From: JBCCWR01 sp039193385
GTDB taxonomy: Bacteria > Verrucomicrobiota > Verrucomicrobiia > Methylacidiphilales > JBCCWR01
Direction of reading: 5' to 3'
DNA length: 7,897 nt
Assembly: GCA_039193385.1 (NCBI GenBank)
Contig: JBCCWR010000111.1
Span: forward strand, 1-7,897
Under the pieces are notes generated by a model, which did not search any database, was not told where the DNA came from, and saw only the letters and a program-made list of their open reading frames with translations. Positions 1-6,153 of this stretch are shown one piece after another (the stretch's first letter is position 1; the number at the start of each line of letters is the position of its first letter). A program made the position numbers and the translations under genes.

Positions 1-127
1 GCTGGAGATGCAGGGCATTAACATTTTTTTCTTTCAAGACAGAGTCAGGATAATCATGATCCAAACCTTTGTAACTGGAATGTGGGAAGTTTAAGTGAAA
101 AACTTGTTTGTAGGCTTCAGGATCCAC
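1..127 (-). CDS. possible partial reading frame, unknown function, runs off the left edge
   Basis: An open minus-strand frame of about 42 codons runs from a GTG at 125-127 to the window edge without a stop. The GTG begins one base after the TGA of the HmuS-like gene (129-131), a spacing typical of translational coupling. The peptide starts M(V)DPEAYKQVFHLNFPHSS and continues with a mixed, protein-like composition; I do not recognise the family. There is no clear ribosome binding site. A stop in the same frame at 134-136 limits any upstream extension. It could be the next gene of the flavodoxin/HmuS-like operon or chance open sequence; only the sequence to the left can decide. Confidence 0.3.
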   Translation of the reverse strand, partial: MDPEAYKQVFHLNFPHSSYKGLDHDYPDSVLKEKNVNALHLQ

Positions 128-128
128 T

Positions 129-986
129 TCAGTTTAATCCAATTACTCTTCCTATCCCGTGAGGCAAAGCCACTTGACTACTTATATCGCAGTAATCTCC
201 CCTATTATTTTGCATACGGATGACCCAGTCTATCGAGTCACCGTCAGGTAAAATTTTCCAATGAATGAAATAGGATTCACTTAATGAGATGTGGCAGTTA
301 GATTTCTTGCCACACAAGGTTATTCTACTATTGCGTTGATCGATATGTTTAGCATAAACCTTAGCCTTTTGGTGAAGACCGTTTGAACAAACGGTCACTT
401 CACATTCTGCGGAATTGTTTTTTAAATGGTTTAATATATGAAAGAGATCTTGTTTAGAAACAGGTTCAGTTAATATATGATGATTTGAAAAGTCTTGGGA
501 ATGACTCTCTTTATACGTGTTTCCAGTTCTATTGGCTTCGTCTAAACATGTATTGGCCAGGGCAAGAGAAGACACCATTTTATGACAATGTCTAATGTCT
601 GAGTTGCGGGTTAGACAGACTTTGTGAAAAAGGAAGTTTGTATGATTTTTGAATTTGAAACGGTAAATGCTTTCGTTACTACCATTAATCGTTTCTTGAT
701 ATAGTAGGGAAGTAGGCGGTGCCTGAAGCAAGGTTTCCGTATAATGTTTTTGATAGCACTGACGTTGACCTAGTATTGAAAAATGGTTTCTTGTGGTAAC
801 AAGTAACTCTCCCATTTGCTCAAGACCTGAAAATAGGTGCTCAAGTTTTTGTGAATCTCTAGTGTCGATTTGTTTTTCTTCGAGACAGACCTCATTTGTG
901 TGAGCACTAGAACATGGTTTATTTTTAGATTTTTGAGGTAGTACATGAAGGGAGCCTCTTCCGTATGGGTCCTCCTGCTTCATCAT
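129..986 (-). CDS. divergent HmuS/HemS-family heme-handling protein
   Basis: This 285-residue protein has no signal peptide and is probably cytoplasmic. It shows the two-repeat pattern of the HemS/HmuS/ChuS family, which binds heme delivered by uptake systems and degrades or traffics it. First half: LEQMGELLVTTRN (55-67) resembles the family pattern of a Leu-Gly-Glu followed by a TRN, and SIYRFKF...HKVCLTRNSD (107-130) resembles SIQFFD...HKVYVTEQTD. Second half: 176-200 and NGLHQKAKV (202-210) match the NRGCVQI(H/F)TG strand region, and CHISLSESYFIHWKILPDGD (231-250) resembles LHLxExxIxxxWxxxKPTxDG. Family members are usually near 340-350 residues. Here the segment with the family's LDLRLF motif is missing and the linker that carries the heme-ligand His is shortened; H162, H169 and H170 are candidates. 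Two adjacent ATG codons (986 and 983) could start it. It follows the flavodoxin by 92 bases on the same strand. The family call is from remembered motifs and is tentative; the gene itself looks intact. Confidence 0.75.
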   Translation of the reverse strand: MMKQEDPYGRGSLHVLPQKSKNKPCSSAHTNEVCLEEKQIDTRDSQKLEHLFSGLEQMGELLVTTRNHFSILGQRQCYQKHYTETLLQAPPTSLLYQETINGSNESIYRFKFKNHTNFLFHKVCLTRNSDIRHCHKMVSSLALANTCLDEANRTGNTYKESHSQDFSNHHILTEPVSKQDLFHILNHLKNNSAECEVTVCSNGLHQKAKVYAKHIDQRNSRITLCGKKSNCHISLSESYFIHWKILPDGDSIDWVIRMQNNRGDYCDISSQVALPHGIGRVIGLN

Positions 987-1002
987 AATGCAAATTTTTC
1001 TT

Positions 1003-1078
1003 AAATTCTCTGGTAGAGTCGCAGGGGCACAGTTGCCTGCACCCCTGCTACAGTACGGTTAGTTAGTTGAGAGAATTT
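1003..1078 (-). repeat. nested inverted repeats between flavodoxin and HmuS-like gene
   Basis: In the minus-strand transcript a strong hairpin forms at 1021-1048: an 11-pair stem (GCAGGGGTGCA with TGTGCCCCTGC, two G-U pairs) closing a 6-base loop. It is bracketed by a perfect 9-base inverted repeat, AAATTCTCT at 1003-1011 and AGAGAATTT at 1070-1078. The structure fills nearly the whole space between the flavodoxin stop and the next start codon. There is no T-run after the hairpin, so it is not a standard intrinsic terminator. It could tune expression of the downstream gene, stabilise the upstream message, or be a dispersed palindromic (REP-like) element. Confidence 0.6.
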
Positions 1079-1558
1079 TTATGCGTAGGCTTCTTTGGAT
1101 GTTTGAGCCTTTAAATCTAGCAACACCTTTGTGATTTTCTCTATCCATATCGGATATTGATCTTGCTCGTCGCAATCGCAGTCGATACGGTCAAGAACTC
1201 TCTTGGCGCCTAGTTTTTCAAATTGTTCATCAAAGTCTTTTCCACATTTACAGAAGTGCTCGTAACTGGAATCTCCCAGTGAAAAAACTGCAAAATGTAT
1301 GTTACTCAACATACTGCCTTCGGCGGCCATCACTGCGTCATAAAATTCACAGGCATTATCAGGTGGTTCGCCTTCTCCCCAAGTGCTGGCTACGACAATG
1401 ACTTTTGACTCATCTTTTAAGTCATCAAGCTGGTATTCTTCTAAATTAAATAATTCAGCAGATAAATTAGCTTCTTCAAAGTGATCAACAGCTCTACCAG
1501 CTATTTCCTCAGCATTGCCTAACTGAGATGCAAATAATACAGCGATTCTATCTTTCAT
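1079..1558 (-). CDS. flavodoxin-like FMN protein (CysJ-type FMN domain)
   Basis: This is a single-domain, 159-residue flavodoxin-fold protein expected to bind FMN and carry electrons in the cytoplasm. The phosphate-binding loop is ASQLGNAEE (10-18), with Leu where the family usually has Thr. The second FMN loop is STWGEGEPPDNA (58-69) and the third is SLGDSSYEHFCKCGKDFD (93-110). That third loop and the tail VLDRIDCDCDE (121-131) closely resemble the FMN domain of sulfite reductase CysJ and cytochrome P450 reductases rather than short-chain FldA. No reductase or NADPH domain is attached, so a separate partner is needed. Two Cys-x-Cys pairs (C103/C105, C127/C129) lie near the flavin-binding loops. 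It is first in a likely unit with the HmuS-like gene and is preceded by Fur-like boxes, which suggests induction under iron limitation. MioC-like or ferredoxin-substitute roles are alternatives. Confidence 0.93.
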   Translation of the reverse strand: MKDRIAVLFASQLGNAEEIAGRAVDHFEEANLSAELFNLEEYQLDDLKDESKVIVVASTWGEGEPPDNACEFYDAVMAAEGSMLSNIHFAVFSLGDSSYEHFCKCGKDFDEQFEKLGAKRVLDRIDCDCDEQDQYPIWIEKITKVLLDLKAQTSKEAYA

Positions 1559-1618
1559 AAATTTTTCTAACTAAGAAAGTTTTAGTAGAAGTAGGAAGCA
1601 GAAGCAACTTATTTATCG

Positions 1619-1635
1619 TAACTGAGTCTCAATTA
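1619..1635 (-). promoter_or_regulatory. palindromic Fur-like box, proximal to flavodoxin
   Basis: The minus strand reads TAATTGAGACTCAGTTA, a 17-base palindrome with 7 of 8 pairs matching around a central base. It lies about 60 bases upstream of the flavodoxin start. It shares the core TTGAGAYTCA, in the same orientation, with a second box 87 bases further upstream. The form resembles Fur sites, but the regulator is inferred. Confidence 0.45.
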
Positions 1636-1641
1636 CAGTCT

Positions 1642-1661
1642 AAAAAATGACATAAGTCATT
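1642..1661 (-). terminator. weak intrinsic terminator-like hairpin after troD
   Basis: On the minus strand a perfect 6-base stem, AATGAC with GTCATT around the loop TTAT, is followed directly by TTTT. This is the shape of a short, AT-rich intrinsic terminator for transcription coming from troD. It lies about 140 bases after the troD stop and ahead of the proximal Fur-like box. If the flavodoxin promoter is the upstream one at 1700-1728, this hairpin would sit in its leader and could act as an attenuator instead. The stem is weak. Confidence 0.35.
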
Positions 1662-1699
1662 CTTTCACAATAGTTTATGAATATTAAAAAATTTTAAAA

Positions 1700-1728
1700 T
1701 TTATAAGAATGAATCTCAAAATCAATAA
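1700..1728 (-). promoter_or_regulatory. candidate flavodoxin promoter overlapped by a Fur-like box
   Basis: On the minus strand a -10-like TATAAA (1700-1705) is preceded, after 17 bases, by a weak -35-like TTATTG (1723-1728). Between and overlapping them is TGAGATTCATTCTTA (1704-1718), a 15-base 7-1-7 inverted repeat with 5 of 7 pairs matching, close to the Fur pattern TGATAATNATTATCA. A repressor bound here would cover the -10. The rest of the 240-base gap from 1559 to 1798 is AT-rich, with no gene visible in it. Confidence 0.4.
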
Positions 1729-1798
1729 AATAGACGGACTGATACTAAGAAATGGTGATCAACTAAGCGAGGAATTGGCTATGGTTTCTGGTGTTTGT

Positions 1799-2686
1799 TT
1801 ATAGGGGTAGATTTTGTCTGATACGAGAGATAATGAGACAAAATACAAAGAGTAGGCCAGAAGCCACGGTCATCATGCCTGCAGAGCTTACGGCTGAGAA
1901 ATGACTTCCTGATAACATAAAATTGAAGCTATAGGGTACGAACCAGATAGCCATGAGGTGGCCTATAAGTGCGGCCATAGCGGCAAAGATAAGACTGAGT
2001 ATCAGAATAACTTTCAGGTTGTGCGATACGATTAGCGCTGTAGCTCCTGGAACAATGAGCATAGCGATAACGAGGATGCTGCCTACACTTTCAAAAGCCA
2101 TGACTGCATTGATGGCTGTCAAAGTTGTTAAGGCATAACGCATGAACTCCGGGCGAAAACCAAGAGCGGATGCGAGTGATGGATCAAATGCGCTTAAACG
2201 CAGTTCCTTATAAAAGAGAAAAATCAAAATGAGATTTAGAGCAAGGGTCACAGCGGCTTGCAGCGTGACGTAAGGCACTATGCGGAAATCAACGACAGCA
2301 GTTTCAATGGTTCCATAAAGAACACAATTAGGATCGAGATGTACTTTGTCAGATGCGATGCGGATGAGAATTAAACCCATGGCAAAGAGAGAACAAAAGA
2401 CGACCCCTAAAGCTGCGCCACTTTCCACTTGTCCGAAGCGCTCGATAATGCGGGAGAGGATAGCTGTAAGGATACCAGCCACAGCAGCACCGATGAGCAT
2501 GGCGTACCAGTCTCGTGAGCCTGTAAGAAGGAAGGCGATGGCGATACCCGGTAGGATAGCGTGACTGATGCCGTCGCCCATCATACTATTACGGTTGAGG
2601 ATAAGAAAAGAACCCGGCAGGGCACAAGACATAGCAATGAGTGCTCCAGTCAGAACAATCCAGGTATCGATGGGCTGCCAGCTCAT
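1799..2686 (-). CDS. troD: metal ABC transporter permease, TroD/MntD-like (ABC-3 family)
   Basis: This 295-residue inner-membrane protein of the ABC-3 permease family forms, with TroC, the channel for Mn2+, Fe2+ or Zn2+ uptake. It is hydrophobic throughout, with about eight or nine membrane segments beginning near residues 9-30. Family motifs visible are GDGISHAILPGIAIAF (37-52), the loop HLDPNCVLYG (116-125) and VGSILVIAMLIVPGATA (201-217). Its length is normal for the family and, unlike TroC, it has no C-terminal regulatory domain. Its ATG lies inside the end of troC with the 4-base ATGA overlap (2683-2686), so translation is probably coupled; GGAAC about 8 bases upstream is a weak ribosome binding site. 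It is the last gene of the tro operon. Confidence 0.95.
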   Translation of the reverse strand: MSWQPIDTWIVLTGALIAMSCALPGSFLILNRNSMMGDGISHAILPGIAIAFLLTGSRDWYAMLIGAAVAGILTAILSRIIERFGQVESGAALGVVFCSLFAMGLILIRIASDKVHLDPNCVLYGTIETAVVDFRIVPYVTLQAAVTLALNLILIFLFYKELRLSAFDPSLASALGFRPEFMRYALTTLTAINAVMAFESVGSILVIAMLIVPGATALIVSHNLKVILILSLIFAAMAALIGHLMAIWFVPYSFNFMLSGSHFSAVSSAGMMTVASGLLFVFCLIISRIRQNLPL

Positions 2687-4149
2687 GGTATAAGTTCCGC
2701 AGGTTGGAGTTTGTGCGGACTGGTGGGCACTTTGAGTCCGTAACGCCCTGCCTGCAGCAGATCTTCCAACTGATGCATAAGCTCTGGTTCCAGAATATGT
2801 TCTATAGCATCTGCATCACGGTCGACCTGACCTGGAGCAATGTCGGCATATTCGATGAGGTACATTTCCCAGAGACGGTGATTACGAACCACCCGCTGTG
2901 CCTGGCCCCAGCCGTTGTCAGTCATGCGAAAGACATTTTTTGCTTTGAGTTCGAGTAAGCCTTCTCGCACAGCTTTCTTGAAATTATGTTCGAGTTCCTG
3001 CTTAGACCATAATCTATGAGTAAGAATAGCATCGAAAGGGATATCAGGATCTGTTTTATTTTGCAGAGCGCCGCTGGTTTCAAGATGTTCATAACAGGCG
3101 CGTAGCAAGTGTTGACGCTGAACTCTTTGGGTGAGTTGGTAATGAGTAAGAAAGCGGATCAGTAAACCACGTGAAGTTCCGAAAATCATACTCAGAGCAA
3201 AGACCAAGGAGGCCGCAAGCACAATGATGGCTCCTGCAGGCAGCTTAGGAAACAGAGCGCTGCAAGTGATGCCTATGAAACAGCTTATGGCGCCAAGTAT
3301 TGTGGAAAGCAGACAATTAATAAAAAGCCTTTCGCTCCAGAATCTTGCAGCAGCCGCAGGAATGATAAGCAGAGCCACAACGAGCAAAAGACCTACTGCT
3401 TGTAAGCCAATAACTGTTATAACAACAATCAAGCTCATAAGGATAATATCGAGACGAGTGGAAGGCAGTCCCTGACTGACTGCAAAATTTACATCGAAAC
3501 ATAAGATGGCGAACTCTTTATAGAAAAGGATTCCTACAATAGCGACAATGATAGTAATGCTTAAGATAAGATGCATGTCATGAGTTGTCATGGAAGCTGC
3601 TTTCCCATAGATATATTGTTCTAGTCCGGCGGCATTGCCCGTTGGCATTTGTTGAATAAGTGTAATGAGGCTGATACCTAGTCCAAAAAGCACACTGAGG
3701 ACAATAGCCAGCGCAGCATCATCTTTAATTGAGCTGTGTTTTCGTATGAGTATGACCATACCCATTCCAGCAAGCCCTGATAGCAGGGCCCCAAGTAGTA
3801 GTAGAGGAAGTGATTTTCCAAACCCAGTTAATGTTTCAAAAATAATAAAGGTAAGTGCGATACCTGGTAGAGTGGCATGACTAATTGTATCACTTAATAA
3901 AGAACGTTTACGTAGGAGGAGGAAAGTGCCGATCATGCCACTGACAGCGCCCAGAGCTGTTGTTCCTAAAAAAACAATGCGTGTGTTATAATCCTGCAAT
4001 GAAAGCACGCGAATCACGTCTTGCATATCAGGAAGAGTGAAGGAATTTTCGGCGTAGAGTGATTGAGAAAAAGTAAAAAACAACAGGCTTAGGCATGTAA
4101 TTGTTGAGGCGAATGTCCTTTTAATTAGTTTATGAGAACGTTTGTCCAT
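2683..4149 (-). CDS. troC: metal ABC transporter permease fused to a DtxR-like metalloregulator (YtgCR-type)
   Basis: This 488-residue protein has two parts. Residues 1-330 are an ABC-3 permease: an N-terminal hydrophobic stretch ending SLYA|EN (cut predicted after A33), the PVC-style LQDYNTRIVFLGTTALG (51-67), SDTISHATLPGIALTF (86-101) and GLLLVVALLIIPAAAARF (253-270). Residues about 340-488 resemble DtxR/MntR regulators: a winged helix (about 346-412, with FRMTDNGWGQA), then HRLWE (424-428) and a metal-binding and dimerisation helix VDRDADAIEH (442-451). Plain permeases of the family are about 280-300 residues. In Chlamydia trachomatis the same fusion, YtgCR, is reported to be cleaved to free the repressor YtgR, which acts on its own operon; cleavage here would most likely fall near 330-345 but is inference. 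The start is 112 bases after troB, and the end overlaps troD by ATGA. Confidence 0.95.
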   Translation of the reverse strand: MDKRSHKLIKRTFASTITCLSLLFFTFSQSLYAENSFTLPDMQDVIRVLSLQDYNTRIVFLGTTALGAVSGMIGTFLLLRKRSLLSDTISHATLPGIALTFIIFETLTGFGKSLPLLLLGALLSGLAGMGMVILIRKHSSIKDDAALAIVLSVLFGLGISLITLIQQMPTGNAAGLEQYIYGKAASMTTHDMHLILSITIIVAIVGILFYKEFAILCFDVNFAVSQGLPSTRLDIILMSLIVVITVIGLQAVGLLLVVALLIIPAAAARFWSERLFINCLLSTILGAISCFIGITCSALFPKLPAGAIIVLAASLVFALSMIFGTSRGLLIRFLTHYQLTQRVQRQHLLRACYEHLETSGALQNKTDPDIPFDAILTHRLWSKQELEHNFKKAVREGLLELKAKNVFRMTDNGWGQAQRVVRNHRLWEMYLIEYADIAPGQVDRDADAIEHILEPELMHQLEDLLQAGRYGLKVPTSPHKLQPAELIP

Positions 4150-4172
4150 ATGTTCGCTTAGGACCTTAGACG

Positions 4173-4188
4173 ATTTTTATATACAAAT
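4173..4188 (-). promoter_or_regulatory. leader element shared with troA, upstream of troC
   Basis: The minus strand reads ATTTGTATATAAAAAT, matching 14 of 16 bases of the element before troA (6154-6169). Both are followed by CCTAAG just before the start codon (4157-4162 here). TATAAA within it could be a -10, giving troC-troD their own promoter inside the operon, but no good -35 is seen. The remaining 112 bases between troB and troC (4150-4261) hold only a short TTGTT/AACAA inverted repeat at 4204-4221. Confidence 0.3.
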
Positions 4189-4261
4189 AGATGACTTGGA
4201 ATCTTGTTGTGGTTCTAACAACGGTTCATTGTATGAATCAAGCCGTGTTTTGTATCATTAG

Positions 4262-5098
4262 TTAACTCTTTAGCTCTTGTTCTTGGACAGAGCCTGCAGC
4301 CTGCTCCAGAAGCGGATGTTGACCACCGTAAGTTTTACGTAAGTTTTCAGGGTTGAAAATTTCAGAGACAGGGCCATGAGCCACTACACGCATATTCAGA
4401 AAGAGAATATGATCAAAATACTCACGAACTGTCTGCAAGTCATGATGAACGCAAACAACAGTTTTACCTTGGGAAAGTAATTCCTGCATGACGTCAACAA
4501 TCGCTCGCTCAGTGGCTGCATCCACACTAGCAAAAGGCTCATCCATTAGATAGAGGTCAGCATTTTGTACCAGCGCACGAGCCAGGAAGACACGTTGTTG
4601 TTGTCCGCCGGAGAGTTGACTGATTTGACGGTGCATATAATCTTGCAATCCTACTTTAGCTAGCGCCGCTTCCGCTTTTTGCTTATGACGATTGAGCACA
4701 GGAAGGCACCAACCGATTTGACGGTAAAGTCCCATGGTTACAACGTCTCGCGCATGGACGGGAAAATCCCAGTCAACGCTCTCACGCTGTGGAACATAGG
4801 CGACACGTTGACGGTTCTTGCTATGCGTCTTACCAAAAAAACGAACTTCTCCAGAAACTTTTGGAATAAGACCCAGGGCGGCTTTAAGAAATGTGCTTTT
4901 ACCTGCTCCATTGGGACCGACTATAGCTACAAGTTTTCCCGCAGGAATATCTGCATCCACATCCCAAAGGACTACCTTGCGGCGGTAAGCGACATTTAAA
5001 TTTCTTACCGATAAGGGAATATCTTGTTTTTGATCAAGAGTAGTTCTCAAGCTCTGATCTGTTTGAGTCGGGTTAGAAGTTAATGTTGAAGTATTCAT
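4262..5098 (-). CDS. troB: metal ABC transporter ATP-binding protein, TroB/MntB-like
   Basis: This 278-residue cytoplasmic ATPase powers the TroCD permeases. All ABC motifs are present: Walker A GPNGAGKST (61-69), Q-loop Q104 in YVPQRESVDWDFP (101-113, a stretch typical of the Mn/Zn/Fe subfamily), signature LSGGQQQR (162-169), Walker B LYLMDEP (182-188), D-loop ASVD (190-193) and switch His H219 in VHHD. The domain proper starts near residue 28; the first 27 residues are a polar Ser/Thr/Gln-rich extension with no second Met, so the ATG at 5098 is the only ATG start. It lies 13 bases after troA and has no obvious ribosome binding site. A 15-base direct repeat straddles its start. Confidence 0.96.
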   Translation of the reverse strand: MNTSTLTSNPTQTDQSLRTTLDQKQDIPLSVRNLNVAYRRKVVLWDVDADIPAGKLVAIVGPNGAGKSTFLKAALGLIPKVSGEVRFFGKTHSKNRQRVAYVPQRESVDWDFPVHARDVVTMGLYRQIGWCLPVLNRHKQKAEAALAKVGLQDYMHRQISQLSGGQQQRVFLARALVQNADLYLMDEPFASVDAATERAIVDVMQELLSQGKTVVCVHHDLQTVREYFDHILFLNMRVVAHGPVSEIFNPENLRKTYGGQHPLLEQAAGSVQEQELKS

Positions 5099-5122
5099 GA
5101 TGTGAATGAAGTTAATGTTGAA
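5076..5122. repeat. 15-base direct repeat across the troA/troB junction
   Basis: The plus-strand word GAAGTTAATGTTGAA occurs at 5076-5090 and again, identical, at 5108-5122, a period of 32 bases. One copy covers the end of troA including its stop codon; the other encodes part of the Ser/Thr-rich N-terminus of TroB in a different frame. The bases after the repeated word do not match, so this is a partial duplication or an older tandem copy that has diverged. Confidence 0.7.
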
Positions 5123-6137
5123 AGGAAAGTTTTCCGTTTAACCCCTTTTCGGGAGCTTGACCACCCAGCGCATGAGCAATAACAGTAGCATTATGGTCGA
5201 TCATACCAATGTAGGTGCCCTCATAAGTTCCAGGTGTTCCCATAGCGTCTGAGAAAAGTTCGCCACCTACTATGATCTCATGACTCTTCGCCTTAGCGCC
5301 TTCGATCACAGCGCGAAGATTTTTATCAGCCACTGTTGTTTCGACAAACAGAGCTGGTATCTTATTTGTCACCATAAAATCAACGAGTGCATTAATATCC
5401 GCAACGCCTGCTTCAGATTGTGTATTAATGCCTTGTGCTGCTTGGACCTTTATTCCGTAAGCACTTGCGAAATAGCCAAATGCGTCATGCGCAGTGACCA
5501 GGTAACGTTGCTCTTCAGGTATGGATGCAATGACTTGCTTAACATACACTTCGAGTTGAGCGAGCTCTTCTAGATAAGCTTGAGCATTAGATCTGTAGTA
5601 TTGAGCGTGGTCAGGGTCTTGCTCAGAAAGAGCTTTTTCAATAGCAGTCACACATTGTGACCAAGCGGAGATATCCATCCAAACATGCGGGTCCCAATGA
5701 CCTTCAAAACCTTCAGGTTCAGCCAGATAAGTTTCATCAATTATTTCTGTTACGGGATAAACAGGCGTGCCTGCACGGGCAATCTTCAGAAAAGTATCTG
5801 ACATACGGCCTTCCAGCATGAGGCCCACATAGAAAACAATATCAGCCTCAGTGAGTTTGATCACGTCATCGCGGGTGGGTTTGTAGAGATGTGGATCAAC
5901 TCCTTCACCCATAAGTCCAATGACTTGGCCTTTATTTCCGATAACTTTTGAAGCAATGTCGGATACCATACCGACAGAGCACACTGCTGTGTAATTAGCA
6001 GGCAGTGATTTCTTTACAATTTCGGTGGTGCTTTTCTCGGAAGAGCCGCAGCTTATCAAGCTTGTACCAATGATACTTATGGCAGCGATCTTGAATATTC
6101 TATAGTAATTGCTCAGTAGCATGGTTCTCATCTTCAT
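5112..6137 (-). CDS. troA: metal-binding lipoprotein of ABC transporter, TroA/ZnuA family
   Basis: This 341-residue substrate-binding protein should be lipid-anchored in the periplasm and hand Mn2+, Zn2+ or Fe2+ to the TroBCD importer. The N-terminus has a hydrophobic stretch (14-28) and a lipobox SLISC with C30 as the lipidated Cys. Likely metal ligands by the TroA pattern are H83 in VDPHLYKPTRDD, H151 in HWDPHVWMD, H217 in TAHDAFGYF and D297 in LFSDAMG. Three His plus Asp is the TroA/ZnuA-like set; dedicated Mn proteins often have Glu at the third position, so the metal cannot be assigned from this alone. ATG codons at positions 1, 3 and 6 could each start it; the first follows AAGAAA. It is the first gene of the operon, with a candidate promoter/operator about 60-85 bases upstream. 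Confidence 0.96.
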   Translation of the reverse strand: MKMRTMLLSNYYRIFKIAAISIIGTSLISCGSSEKSTTEIVKKSLPANYTAVCSVGMVSDIASKVIGNKGQVIGLMGEGVDPHLYKPTRDDVIKLTEADIVFYVGLMLEGRMSDTFLKIARAGTPVYPVTEIIDETYLAEPEGFEGHWDPHVWMDISAWSQCVTAIEKALSEQDPDHAQYYRSNAQAYLEELAQLEVYVKQVIASIPEEQRYLVTAHDAFGYFASAYGIKVQAAQGINTQSEAGVADINALVDFMVTNKIPALFVETTVADKNLRAVIEGAKAKSHEIIVGGELFSDAMGTPGTYEGTYIGMIDHNATVIAHALGGQAPEKGLNGKLSFQH

Positions 6138-6153
6138 TTTCTTAGGCTATTTC

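Noticed and set aside
129..136. Frameshift joining the HmuS-like gene to the frame at the left edge
   Set aside because: The alternative frame has a stop at 134-136 and the gene's own stop is at 129-131, leaving almost no room; a separate coupled start is simpler, and the HmuS-like second repeat is already complete.
974..981. GGAGG-like ribosome binding site just inside the HmuS-like gene
   Set aside because: It falls within codons 3-6 and no in-frame start codon follows at a useful distance; the next in-frame Met is residue 58.
1021..1048. Hairpin as an intrinsic terminator after the flavodoxin
   Set aside because: The stem is strong, but no T-run follows it on either strand.
2641..2958. 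Open plus-strand frame of 105 codons opposite the troC/troD junction
   Set aside because: It lies wholly antisense to two well-supported transporter genes, has no ribosome binding site and no recognisable protein pattern.
4204..4221. TTGTT/AACAA inverted repeat between troB and troC as a second metal-regulator operator
   Set aside because: Only five pairs, with half-sites in the opposite orientation to the troA palindrome; it could be chance in AT-rich sequence.
4679..4999. Open plus-strand frame of 106 codons opposite troB
   Set aside because: It is antisense to the conserved ATPase motifs; the open frame is a by-product of the coding sequence on the other strand.
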